56,474 nucleotides of DNA from the NCBI RefSeq assembly GCF_018139695.1, contig NZ_JAGSOG010000024.1, forward strand, positions 1 to 56,474. The letters are read 5' to 3'. Below the pieces are notes generated by a model. The model saw only the letters and a program-made list of their open reading frames with translations. It was not told the origin of the DNA and did not search any database. Position 1 is the stretch's first letter. Each line of letters begins with the position of its first letter. The position numbers and the translations under genes were made by a program. Origin of the DNA: Actinospica durhamensis (GTDB taxonomy: Bacteria; Actinomycetota; Actinomycetes; Streptomycetales; Catenulisporaceae). Positions 1-8,616 of this stretch are shown piece after piece.

Positions 1-166
1 CCCCCGGCCCGAGCCCGGCGCGCGCGGAGCCCGCCGGCCCCCCGCGGGCAGGACGGGCCCGCCTTCCAGCACCTGGAATCGGGCGCGGGAATAGCACCCG
101 CCGTGGCATGGTTGCCGCAATACACCGAATACCTGTCCGAAGTACCGAGTGAGGGGACGTCCGGCT

Positions 167-1360
167 GTGTCCGCACCGCCCGTGAAGCTACCGCCGCTGG
201 TTGAACCGGCCGATGGGCTCTCCGTCGAAGAAGTCCGCCGCTATTCGCGCCACCTGATCATCCCCGACGTCGCGATGGACGGGCAGAAGCGCCTGAAGAA
301 CGCGAAGGTGCTGTGCGTGGGCGCCGGCGGTCTCGGCTCCCCGGCGCTGATGTACCTGGCCGCGGCCGGGGTCGGCACGCTCGGCATCGTCGAGTTCGAC
401 ACCGTCGACGAGTCCAACCTGCAGCGTCAGATCATCCACGGCCAGTCGGACGTGGGCCGGTCCAAGGCCGAGTCCGCCCGCGACTCCGTGCGCGAGATCA
501 ACCCGCTGGTGAACGTCGTGCTGCACGAGGAGCGGCTCGACTCCTCCAACGTGATGGAGCTGTTCGCGCAGTACGACCTGATCGTGGACGGCACCGACAA
601 CTTCGCCACCCGCTACCTGGTCAACGACGCCTGCGTGCTGCTGAACAAGCCGTACGTGTGGGGTTCGATCTACCGCTTCGACGGCCAGGCCTCGGTGTTC
701 TGGTCCGAGTACGGGCCCTGCTACCGCTGCCTCTACCCGGAGCCTCCGCCCCCCGGCATGGTCCCGTCCTGCGCCGAGGGCGGCGTCCTCGGCGTGCTGT
801 GCGCCTCCATCGGCTCGATCCAGGTCACCGAGGCGATCAAGGTGCTCACCGGGGTCGGCGAGTCGCTGGTCGGCCGGCTGATGATCTACGACGCCCTGGA
901 GATGAGCTACCGCACGGTCAAGGTCCGCAAGGACCCGGAGTGCGCGGTGTGCGGCAAGAACCCGACGGTCACCGAGCTGATCGACTACGAGGCGTTCTGC
1001 GGCGCGGTCTCCGAGGAGGCGCAGGAGGCGGTCAAGGACTCGACCATCACCCCGCGCACGCTCAAGGCGTGGATCGACGAGGGCCAGACCCTCGAGATCA
1101 TCGACGTGCGCGAGCCGGCCGAGTACGAGATCGTCAACATCGAGCAGGCCACGCTCATCCCGAAGAACGAGTTCCTGATGGGCGACGCGCTCACCAAGCT
1201 GCCGCAGGACAAGAAGATCGTGCTGCACTGCAAGTCGGGCGTGCGCTCGGCCGAGGTGCTCGCGCTGGTCAAGGCGGCCGGGTTCACCGACGCCGTGCAC
1301 CTCGGCGGCGGCATCGTCTCCTGGGTCAACCAGATCGAGCCGAGCAAGCCGATCTACTGA
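167..1360 (+). CDS. moeZ: Adenylyltransferase/sulfurtransferase MoeZ
   Basis: A ThiF/MoeB-type E1-like adenylyltransferase fused to a C-terminal rhodanese domain. The family activates the C-terminus of small sulfur carriers (MoaD-, ThiS-, CysO-like) and transfers sulfur for molybdopterin, cysteine or thiamine synthesis in the cytoplasm. The N-terminal half has the Rossmann glycine motif (VGAGGLGSP), the DNLQRQ-like VDESNLQRQ segment, and zinc cysteines in CYRC and CAVC. The last 100 residues have the rhodanese loop HCKSGVRS with its catalytic Cys. I chose GTG at 167 over the in-frame GTG at 149 because a GAGGGGA Shine-Dalgarno lies at 151-157, about 9 nt upstream. Gives 397 residues, normal for MoeZ. 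It opens the conserved block that also holds adnAB, uvrD2 and whiB7. Confidence 0.95.
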   Translation: MSAPPVKLPPLVEPADGLSVEEVRRYSRHLIIPDVAMDGQKRLKNAKVLCVGAGGLGSPALMYLAAAGVGTLGIVEFDTVDESNLQRQIIHGQSDVGRSKAESARDSVREINPLVNVVLHEERLDSSNVMELFAQYDLIVDGTDNFATRYLVNDACVLLNKPYVWGSIYRFDGQASVFWSEYGPCYRCLYPEPPPPGMVPSCAEGGVLGVLCASIGSIQVTEAIKVLTGVGESLVGRLMIYDALEMSYRTVKVRKDPECAVCGKNPTVTELIDYEAFCGAVSEEAQEAVKDSTITPRTLKAWIDEGQTLEIIDVREPAEYEIVNIEQATLIPKNEFLMGDALTKLPQDKKIVLHCKSGVRSAEVLALVKAAGFTDAVHLGGGIVSWVNQIEPSKPIY

Positions 1361-1387
1361 TCCCGCGCGTACCCCGCGGTGCGTCAA

Positions 1388-1426
1388 GGCCCGCGGCACG
1401 ACCCTCCCGTCGTGCCGCGGGCCTTT
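1388..1426 (+). terminator. Rho-independent-type terminator after moeZ
   Basis: A perfect 15-bp inverted repeat (1388-1402 with 1409-1423) with a 6-nt loop is followed by TTT, 27 nt after the moeZ stop. The stem is symmetrical, so it may also stop transcripts of the convergent minus-strand gene that ends at 1459. Confidence 0.8.
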
Positions 1427-1458
1427 CCGCATGCGCGGAGCCGTTGCCCGCGGACCCG

Positions 1459-2019
1459 TTACGTGTGGATCAGCAGACAGGCGGTCTGCCCGGCGTAGTC
1501 GGAGTGCGCGCACATGCTGTCGTCGTTGGGGAAGTTGCGCCCGCCGGAGCCGAACTTGTAGTCCACGAAGTCGATCGCGGCGGGGATCAGGCCATTGAGG
1601 GTGTCGTCGGTGTCGTACACGATGACCCAGCCGGCGTCGAGGGTGTCGGCCCAGCCCTGCACCTCGGTGACGTTCAGGCCGCTGCCGAACACCTCGATGC
1701 AGACGTCGAACAGGCCCAGGTCCCAGCTGTGGCAGCCGGTGCCGGTGTCCGGGTGGATCACCGCCGCGCCGGTGGCGGCGTCGGTGCCGACGGTGTAGGT
1801 GCGCGACCAGGACCCGGAGGCCTTGGTCAGGTCGAGCACGGTCGTGGTGGTGGTCGCGGCCGTGCCCTCGGCGGGGTGCGCGTGGACGGGCGCGGAGACG
1901 GCGTGCGCCGCCGAGGCGGCGGTGGCCGCGGGGGCGGTGGCGGCGGACGCGGCCGAGGCCGCGCCCATGGACAGGGCCGCCGCGGCGACAGCCGCGCAGC
2001 ACACACGGAGGATACGCAT
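1459..2019 (-). CDS. Secreted protein of unknown function
   Basis: 186 residues beginning with a Sec-type signal peptide (MRILR, then an Ala-rich hydrophobic stretch ending near AASAASA). The mature part starts with a low-complexity Ala/Thr stretch, then a compact acidic/aromatic domain with four cysteines, probably two disulfides. I do not recognise the family. The start is supported by GGGGAGA about 10 nt upstream. It sits convergent to moeZ across the terminator at 1388-1426, and 189 nt downstream of the next minus-strand gene, so it is probably transcribed alone. An extracellular role is inferred only from the signal peptide. Confidence 0.75.
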   Translation of the reverse strand: MRILRVCCAAVAAAALSMGAASAASAATAPAATAASAAHAVSAPVHAHPAEGTAATTTTTVLDLTKASGSWSRTYTVGTDAATGAAVIHPDTGTGCHSWDLGLFDVCIEVFGSGLNVTEVQGWADTLDAGWVIVYDTDDTLNGLIPAAIDFVDYKFGSGGRNFPNDDSMCAHSDYAGQTACLLIHT

Positions 2020-2208
2020 GATTCCGGTTCTCCCCTAGGTCGGATTCGTGGGTCGAATTCGCCTTGCCCCAGTCACGCTAGGCAACCGCCGGAACGGGTC
2101 AAGCCAATGGCGTAAAGCCGTCTGTCCCACCGTCCGAATGAGCCGGGTTTCGAGCCGGGCGCACGCCCCGGCGCCCACCGTCCACCCAGCTCAGAGCGCT
2201 GAGGACGG

Positions 2209-4773
2209 CTAAAGTAGACCCTTGCGTTGCAGGTGGGTGAAAGTAAGGTAGCCGGGGATGCAGGGCAGATAGGTGCGCAGCATCCGGTAGACCAGCACCG
2301 AGGTCACCGCGGTCTCGTTGTCCACGCCCACCAGCCGCAGCGCGCCGGTCATCGCGATCTCCACCGTGCCCACGCCCGAGGGCACCGGGATGAAGGAGCC
2401 CGCGGTCTGCGCGGTCAGGAACACCACCGCCGCGGTGGCGTAGCTGATCTCGTGCGGGGACTTGGACGCGGGCGTCATCGCGTGCACCGAGGCCCACAGG
2501 CACAGCGCGTTGAACAGCGAGAGCGCCACCGTGCCGCCGAGCGCGATGGTCAGCTTGCGCGGGTTCTGTGCCACGTCGAGCAGCCGCGGGAGCGAGCCCT
2601 CGAAGAACGGGGCGAGCCGGCGCCTGGCGAAGTGGCGCAGCGCCGGGACCGCCATCGTCACCATGATCAGGATCGCGATGGCCAGCAGGATCGCGATGAC
2701 CAGCGTGGAGGAGTCGGACTTGCCCACGTTCTGGCCCGCGATGAAGCTGAAGATCGCGATCAGCGCGATGTGGATGACGAAGGCCACGGCCTGGGACGCG
2801 CCGACCGCGCTGACCGCCGCGCCGGTCGGGATGCCGCGCTTCTGCATGTAGCGGGTGTTGAGCGCCACCCCGCCCACCGCGGCCGGGGCGACCAGGGAGA
2901 CGAAGCCGGCGGCCACCTGCACCAGCAGGTTGTGCACCACCGGCAGCTTCTCCGGGATGAAGCCGGTCAGCACCATCGCGGCGGCCACGTACGTCAGCGC
3001 CGAGGCGAGCACCGCCACCAGCAGCCACCAGGGTGAGGCCTCGCTGAACAGCTGCCACAGGTTCTTGCCGCTCTGCGAGCTGGCCGAGGAGAGCTGGAAG
3101 AGCAGCACGTAGACGGCGAAGCAGCCGGCCGCCACCGTGAACAGCGTCCGCGGGCTCAGCCGCTCGAGCTTGACCGGCTCCAGGTTCTCCGCGTGCGGGC
3201 GCCGCTCCAGGATCTGTTCGCGCAGCCGCTGGAGCAGGTGCTTGGACTTGCGCATGGCGTTGCGGGTGGAGCGGGTGAGCACGACCGGCTGGAGCATTGG
3301 CAGCGCCGAGCCGATCCGCTCGTCCCCGAGCACCTGCGCCCCGGTCGCGACCGTGCGCTCCGGGCCCGCCTTGAGCGCGAGCGCGGTCATGGTGTCGGTG
3401 ATGTCGAGCAGCTGCTGCAGGTCCGCCGCGGCGATCTCGCCGTTGCGCAGCTCGGTCAGCCAGATCTGGCCGTGCTGGTCCACCTGGATCGAGTCCAGGG
3501 CCAGGCGGCGGTGCGCCATCTGGGCCCGGCCGAGCGCGGCCACCGTCTCCCAGACCCGGACCAGCAGCGCGTCGGTCACCTTCTCCTTGGGCAGCTGGTC
3601 CAGCGGGCAGGCCTGCACCCGCTCGTACGCCAGCAGCGCCGCGTCCGCGTTCAGTTCGCGCACCGCCACCAGCCGCGGGGTGTTGATGCCCGCGTCGCGC
3701 AGCGCGTAGGAGATCAGCGCCTCCTGGTCCACGGTGCGCCGCAGCGAGTACAGATTGCGCCGCTGTGCCGGGCCGCGCAGCCGGATGCGCCGGTAGATCC
3801 GGTAGAGCAGGCCCACCGCCTGCCGGTCCCGGTCCAGCACGGTCACGTCCAGGAAGGTGCCGTCCTTGCAGCGCACCTCGTAGCGCCGTACGTCGTCGTG
3901 CTCGCCCTGCCAGCGGCAGGCCACCGGCACCGCCCCGGTCTCGCGCAGCGCCCGCACCACGACCTGGCCGGTGGGCCGCTCGTTGACCACGCCCCAGGCG
4001 TAGCGCCAGGCGAAGGCCACGGCCCGGCCGAGCAGGAAGGTCACGATCAGCCCGACCAGCGCGCTGTCCCCGCTCATCAGGGTGGCGACGGCGTAGATCC
4101 AGATGCACACCCAGGTGAAGGTGCGCAGGGTCGGGCGGTCGTTGAAGCCCAGGACGGTCAGGAACGCGATCAGGGTGGCGAGATAGATGTGCAGCGGCGA
4201 GGTGGTGCCGGAGTTCACGTGCCGGGTGAGCTCGGTCAGCAGCCAGTTCGGCGCGTACGAGGAGCGGATCCACACGTTGAGCAGGAAGGTCACGCCGTAG
4301 GCGAGCGCGGCCGCGATCACCGCGTCGGCCACCCGCCGGCTGTCGCGCCGGGCGAGCCGCTCGACCGCGAGGCCGACCGGGATCACCGCGGTGGTGATGT
4401 TGGTGATGACCGTGATGCCGCCGAGCAGGAACGGCGGCGCGAGCTGCACCCCGTTGTGGATGTCGGACTCGAGGCCGGAGGTGGTCTGCACCCCGACCTT
4501 GCCCAGGAACAGCATCACGACCATGAGCAGGCCCTCGAACAGCAGCCGCATCAGGTCGGGCTGCCGCCGTATCCGGCGCGGCTCCGGTGGTTCGTCCACC
4601 GTCACCGCGTCGCCGCCCGTCTTGTGCGACCCTCCCCCCGGCCGTGGGCCTGGGGCGGAGTCCGTGACGGCCGAGGCCGCAGCCGAAGCCGCGTCCCGCT
4701 CCTCGGTGTCCATGACGTCCACTGTGTCCTTTTCGGGTTTTACCATGACGGCGGCCGCGCGCCGTCGCTCCAT
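2209..4773 (-). CDS. Flippase-like LPG-synthase TM protein with degenerate kinase-like middle
   Basis: 854 residues in three parts. Residues 1-70 are an acidic, disordered cytoplasmic tail. Residues about 75-260 carry several hydrophobic helices. Residues about 265-525 are soluble and resemble a protein kinase/ABC1 fold with a degenerate catalytic loop (HRRLALDSI at 421-429, where HRD or HGD would be expected). Residues about 540-854 are the polytopic region typical of the lysylphosphatidylglycerol synthase TM/UPF0104 family, including PVPSGVGTVE. Family members of this TM type are proposed flippases; no aminoacyl-transferase domain is present. In-frame ATGs at 4746 and 4713 are alternative starts, and none has a strong Shine-Dalgarno. 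A related protein occupies the same place near moeZ in other actinobacteria. The lipid substrate cannot be told. Confidence 0.8.
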   Translation of the reverse strand: MERRRAAAVMVKPEKDTVDVMDTEERDAASAAASAVTDSAPGPRPGGGSHKTGGDAVTVDEPPEPRRIRRQPDLMRLLFEGLLMVVMLFLGKVGVQTTSGLESDIHNGVQLAPPFLLGGITVITNITTAVIPVGLAVERLARRDSRRVADAVIAAALAYGVTFLLNVWIRSSYAPNWLLTELTRHVNSGTTSPLHIYLATLIAFLTVLGFNDRPTLRTFTWVCIWIYAVATLMSGDSALVGLIVTFLLGRAVAFAWRYAWGVVNERPTGQVVVRALRETGAVPVACRWQGEHDDVRRYEVRCKDGTFLDVTVLDRDRQAVGLLYRIYRRIRLRGPAQRRNLYSLRRTVDQEALISYALRDAGINTPRLVAVRELNADAALLAYERVQACPLDQLPKEKVTDALLVRVWETVAALGRAQMAHRRLALDSIQVDQHGQIWLTELRNGEIAAADLQQLLDITDTMTALALKAGPERTVATGAQVLGDERIGSALPMLQPVVLTRSTRNAMRKSKHLLQRLREQILERRPHAENLEPVKLERLSPRTLFTVAAGCFAVYVLLFQLSSASSQSGKNLWQLFSEASPWWLLVAVLASALTYVAAAMVLTGFIPEKLPVVHNLLVQVAAGFVSLVAPAAVGGVALNTRYMQKRGIPTGAAVSAVGASQAVAFVIHIALIAIFSFIAGQNVGKSDSSTLVIAILLAIAILIMVTMAVPALRHFARRRLAPFFEGSLPRLLDVAQNPRKLTIALGGTVALSLFNALCLWASVHAMTPASKSPHEISYATAAVVFLTAQTAGSFIPVPSGVGTVEIAMTGALRLVGVDNETAVTSVLVYRMLRTYLPCIPGYLTFTHLQRKGLL

Positions 4774-4888
4774 AGTCGCCTACACGCTCGCTACTGTGCA
4801 GCCCGGGGTACACCCGGGGATTACCGCGCTCCGGGCTCCATCGTGCCCGCCCCTGTCCGCCCCTTCATCCACCCAGAGGTTGAAAACC

Positions 4889-5212
4889 ATGACCGGTTCC
4901 ACCTCCCGGCCGCACGTCGCGCCGTACGTCGAGCGCGTGCTCGCCCTGGTCCGGCGCATCCCGCCCGCCAAGGTCATGACGTACGGCGACATCGCCGAGT
5001 TCCTCGAACAGGGCACCGCGCGCCAGGTGGGCGCGGCCATGTCCGGGTACGGCTCGACGGTGCCGTGGTGGCGCGTGGTCAACGCCTCAGGACGCTTGCC
5101 CGAGAACCTCCGGGGCGAGGCCGCAGCGCACTACCTCGCCGAGGGTACCCCCTTCGACCTTGTCGGGGAGCGGGTTCGACTCCCCCGGTGCCGCTGGGAC
5201 GGGTCGGCATAA
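4889..5212 (+). CDS. Alkyltransferase-like (MGMT-family) DNA-binding protein
   Basis: 107 residues matching the DNA-binding domain of O6-alkylguanine-DNA alkyltransferase: the helix-turn-helix region VMTYGDIAEFLEQG, the Arg-finger region RQVGAAM, then PWWRVV. In true alkyltransferases this last motif is PCHRV with a reactive Cys. Alkyltransferase-like (ATL) proteins have Trp there (PWHRV). Here Cys is Trp and the following His is also Trp, so it cannot transfer alkyl groups to itself. ATL proteins flag bulky O6-alkylguanine for nucleotide excision repair. An AGAGG sequence lies 11 nt before the ATG. It stands directly upstream of the adnAB helicase-nuclease genes, so the neighbourhood is one of DNA repair. 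Confidence 0.85.
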   Translation: MTGSTSRPHVAPYVERVLALVRRIPPAKVMTYGDIAEFLEQGTARQVGAAMSGYGSTVPWWRVVNASGRLPENLRGEAAAHYLAEGTPFDLVGERVRLPRCRWDGSA

Positions 5213-5343
5213 GCTCAGATATCGGACATTCGATCTCTCAAACCAAGGTAACGGTGCAAGTCGCGGAAAATTGCGCGCCTGTCGGTGGCGTGTGCTGTCA
5301 TGGTGACCTGACCCGTCGCCCGTGACCGCCCCGAGGACCCCCG

Positions 5344-8300
5344 TTGCCGCAGACCGCCGCCTACACCCTGGTCGCGCCGCCGAGCGCGTCCGGGCGGGCG
5401 CCGCTGCTCGACCCGGCGCAGCGGCGGGTGGTCGAGCACCGGGGCGGGCCGCTGCTGGTGCTGGCCGGCCCGGGCACCGGCAAGACCACCACGCTGGTGG
5501 AGGCGGTGCTCGCGCGGCTGTCCGGGCCGCGGGCGGTGCGCCCCGAGCAGATCCTGGTGCTCACCTTCAGCCGGGCCGCGGCCGCCGAGCTGCGCGACCG
5601 GATAGCGGGCCGGCTCGGCGAGACCACGGGCGTGCCCGGCGCGACCACGTTCCACTCCTTCTGCTTCGCCCTGCTCGGCCGGTACCGCGATCCGGCGCTG
5701 CAGGCCGAGCCGCTGCGGCTGTTGTCCGGTCCCGAGCAGGACGTGGTGATCCGCGAGCTGGTGCGCGGCACCGTGGACGCGGCGGTGGGCTGGGACGGCC
5801 CGCGCGCCGCGGCCGACTCCGCCCGCTGGCCGGCCTCGCTGCGCGCGGCGCTGGGCACCCGCGGCTTCGCCGAGGAGTTGCGCGCGGTGCTGCTGCGGGC
5901 CCGTGAACAGGGCGTGGGCCCGGACCGGCTGCGCGCGTTCGCCGAGCACGCGGACCGGGACGACTGGCGGGCCGCGGCCCGCTTCTACCGCGAGTATCTG
6001 GACGTGGCCGACGCCCGCGGCGTGCTGGACTACGCCGAACTGGTGCATCGCGCGGTACTGCTGGCCGAGAGCGAGCCGGTGCGCGAAGAGCTGCGTTCGG
6101 CCTACCGCGTGGTCTTCGTGGACGAATACCAGGACACCGATCCGGCGCAGGTCAGGCTGCTGCGGGCGCTCGCCGGCGGGGGCGGCGAGCTGGTCGTGGT
6201 GGGGGATCCGGACCAGTCCGTCTACGGATTCCGCGGTGCGGACCTCGGCGGCATCCTGGAGTTCCCCGACACCTTCCGCACCCGTGCGGGCCGGCCGGCC
6301 GGCATCGTCGTGCTCGACACCAGCCGCCGGGCCGGGCCGACGCTGCTGGCCGCGTCCCGCCGGCTCACCCGCCGGATGACGATCGGCCGGCTGCCCGCCG
6401 AGTCCGTGCGCGCGCACCGGGAGCTGCGCGCGGCGCCCGAGGCACCCGAGCGCGGCGAGGTGCGCGCGATCACGTATCCGGCCGCGTCGCTCGAGCAGTC
6501 CGCCGTCGCCGACCTGCTCCGCCGCGCCCACCTCGAGGACGGCGTGGCCTGGGAGGAGATGGCCGTGCTCGCCCGCACCGGCGCCCAGCTGATCGGGCTG
6601 CGCCGGGCGCTGGCGATCGGGAACGTGCCGGTGCAGACGCACGCCGGGGACGTCCCGCTGGCCCGGGAGCCCGCGGTGGCGACGCTGCTGCTCGCGCTGC
6701 GCTGCGCCGCCGAGCCGGCCGCGCTCACCCCCGAGCACGCCCGCGCCCTGCTGACCGGACCGCTGGCCGGGCTCGACAGCGGCGACCTGCGCCGGCTCGG
6801 CCGGGTGCTGCGGGCCGAGGAGGCCGCGGCCGCGGTGCGCGAGGACGGGACCGCGGCCGCCCTGCCGCGCCCGGCCGAGCAGCTGATCCGCGAGGCCGTC
6901 GCCGATCCGGCCGTGCTGGCCGCGCTCGACCCGGCGGTGGGCGGCGCGGCGCGCGACCTGGCCCTGCTGCTGCGGGCCGCCGCGGACGTGCTGGCCCGCG
7001 GCGGGGTGGTCGAGGACGCGCTGTGGATCCTGTGGCACGGCACCGAGGCGGCGCCCTCGCGCTGGCCCGGCCGGCTGCGCCGGGCGGTGGACCGCGGCGG
7101 CGCGGGCGGACGGCTGGCCGACCGGGACCTCGACGCGGTGATGGCGCTGTTCGCGCAGGCGGCCCGGGCCCAGGAGCGCACCGGGCACGCCGGCATCACC
7201 GACTTCATCAGCGGTCTGCAGGCGCAGGACATAGCGGCCGACACGCTGGCCGAGCGGGCCGAGCGCGGCGGCGCGGTGCATCTGATGACGGCTCACGCGG
7301 CCAAGGGCCTGCAGTGGCGGCTGGTCGTGGTGGCCGGCGTGCAGGAGGGCCTGTGGCCGGACCTGCGCCGCCGCGGCTCGCTGCTCGACGCCGACCGGAT
7401 CGGCCCGGACGGGCTGACCGAGCCGCTGACCACCGCGGCGTTGCTGGCCGAGGAGCGCCGGCTGTTCTACGTCGCGGTCACCCGCGCCAGGGAACGGCTC
7501 GTGGTCACCGCGGTGCAGGGCGAGGGCGAGGAGGGCGAGACCCCGTCCCGGTTCCTGCGCGAGCTCGTCGGCCCCGAGGCGGTGGAGGCCGGCGGCGTGG
7601 TGCGCCACCGGCCGCTGAACCTCTCCGCGCTGCTGGCCGAACTGCGCCGGGCCGCCACCGCGCCGCCCGGCACGATCAGCGAGGAGCTGCGCCAGGCCGC
7701 CGTGCTGCGGCTGGCCAGGCTGGCCGCGGCCGAGAACGCGGACGGCGCCCCGCTCGCGCCCGCCGCCGACCCCGGCCGCTGGTGGGGGCTCTACGCGCGC
7801 ACCGACAACCCCACCCCGGTGGTGCGCCCCGACCTGCCGGTCCCGCTCTCGGCCAGCGCGGTCGAGGCGCTCGAGGCCTGCCCGCTGCGCTGGTTCCTGG
7901 AGCGGCAGGCCTCCGCGCAGGAGGCCTCCACCCAGGCGCAGGGCTTCGGCCTGGTCTTCCACGCGCTGGCCGAGGAGGTCGCCACCGGCACCGCCCCGGC
8001 GGACGTGGACGTGTTGATGGACCGGCTGGACCGGGTCTGGGACCGGCTGCCTTTCGAGGCCCGCTGGCAGTCCGAGCAGGAGCGCCGGGCCGCGCGCCGC
8101 GCCATCGAGCGCTTCCTGGTCTGGCACGAGGGCCGCCAGGACGGGCGCAAGCCGGTCTCGGCCGAGCAGGGCTTCGACACCACGATCCGGGTCGGCGGCG
8201 CGGACGTGCGGCTGCACGGGTTCATCGACCGGATCGAGGCGGACGCCGACGGGCGGGTGCACCTGGTCGACTTCAAGACCGGCCGCAGCGCCAAGACCCC

Positions 8301-8616
8301 GGGCGAGGCCGAGCACAGCGCTCAGCTGGCGGTGTATCAGATGGCCGCAGAGGCGGCCGGGATGGGCGAGGTCGCCGGGGCCGAGCTGGTCTATCCGCGC
8401 GAGGAGAGCGCCGGGGACGCCCCGGTCGTGCGCCGTCAGCAGGCGCTGGCCGAGCAGCAGGACCCGGGCTGGGCGCCGAAGCTGCTGGCCGAGGTGGCCG
8501 GGACGGTGCTGACCGAGCGCTTCCACGCGGGCGGCGACCAGCAGAAGTCCTGCCTGCACTGCTCCCTGCGCCGCGCCTGCCCGCGCCAGCCCGAGGGCCG
8601 GGAGTTGCCGCTTTGA
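5344..8616 (+). CDS. adnA: AdnA-type helicase-nuclease subunit (UvrD-like motor, Fe-S nuclease)
   Basis: 1090 residues: an SF1A motor plus a C-terminal RecB/AddB-type nuclease. Walker A is AGPGTGKTTT (41-50), motif II DEYQDT (260-265), then GDPDQSVYGFRGA, HAAKGLQW and the motif VI segment YVAVTRARERL. The nuclease has Asp962, Asp976 and Lys978 (VDFKTG). Four cysteines (846, 1070, 1073, 1079) have the AddB-type 4Fe-4S arrangement. AdnAB is the mycobacterial double-strand-break resection machine; order and size (AdnA first, about 1,050-1,100 residues) agree. The start is TTG at 5344, with GAGGA at 5333-5337 six nt upstream. The stop overlaps the TTG of the next gene (TTGA), so the subunits are translationally coupled. 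Confidence 0.88.
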   Translation: MPQTAAYTLVAPPSASGRAPLLDPAQRRVVEHRGGPLLVLAGPGTGKTTTLVEAVLARLSGPRAVRPEQILVLTFSRAAAAELRDRIAGRLGETTGVPGATTFHSFCFALLGRYRDPALQAEPLRLLSGPEQDVVIRELVRGTVDAAVGWDGPRAAADSARWPASLRAALGTRGFAEELRAVLLRAREQGVGPDRLRAFAEHADRDDWRAAARFYREYLDVADARGVLDYAELVHRAVLLAESEPVREELRSAYRVVFVDEYQDTDPAQVRLLRALAGGGGELVVVGDPDQSVYGFRGADLGGILEFPDTFRTRAGRPAGIVVLDTSRRAGPTLLAASRRLTRRMTIGRLPAESVRAHRELRAAPEAPERGEVRAITYPAASLEQSAVADLLRRAHLEDGVAWEEMAVLARTGAQLIGLRRALAIGNVPVQTHAGDVPLAREPAVATLLLALRCAAEPAALTPEHARALLTGPLAGLDSGDLRRLGRVLRAEEAAAAVREDGTAAALPRPAEQLIREAVADPAVLAALDPAVGGAARDLALLLRAAADVLARGGVVEDALWILWHGTEAAPSRWPGRLRRAVDRGGAGGRLADRDLDAVMALFAQAARAQERTGHAGITDFISGLQAQDIAADTLAERAERGGAVHLMTAHAAKGLQWRLVVVAGVQEGLWPDLRRRGSLLDADRIGPDGLTEPLTTAALLAEERRLFYVAVTRARERLVVTAVQGEGEEGETPSRFLRELVGPEAVEAGGVVRHRPLNLSALLAELRRAATAPPGTISEELRQAAVLRLARLAAAENADGAPLAPAADPGRWWGLYARTDNPTPVVRPDLPVPLSASAVEALEACPLRWFLERQASAQEASTQAQGFGLVFHALAEEVATGTAPADVDVLMDRLDRVWDRLPFEARWQSEQERRAARRAIERFLVWHEGRQDGRKPVSAEQGFDTTIRVGGADVRLHGFIDRIEADADGRVHLVDFKTGRSAKTPGEAEHSAQLAVYQMAAEAAGMGEVAGAELVYPREESAGDAPVVRRQQALAEQQDPGWAPKLLAEVAGTVLTERFHAGGDQQKSCLHCSLRRACPRQPEGRELPL

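Noticed and set aside
5174..5195. tRNA T-arm-like sequence (GGTTCGACTCC) at the end of the ATL gene
   Set aside because: The five bases on either side of the loop do not pair, and no acceptor, D or anticodon arms can be found; the sequence is coding.
7023..8612. Long in-frame extension upstream of adnB, inside adnA
   Set aside because: It overlaps the functional adnA frame, is Arg/Gly-rich as expected for an off-frame read of GC-rich DNA, and a Shine-Dalgarno-supported TTG exists at 8613.
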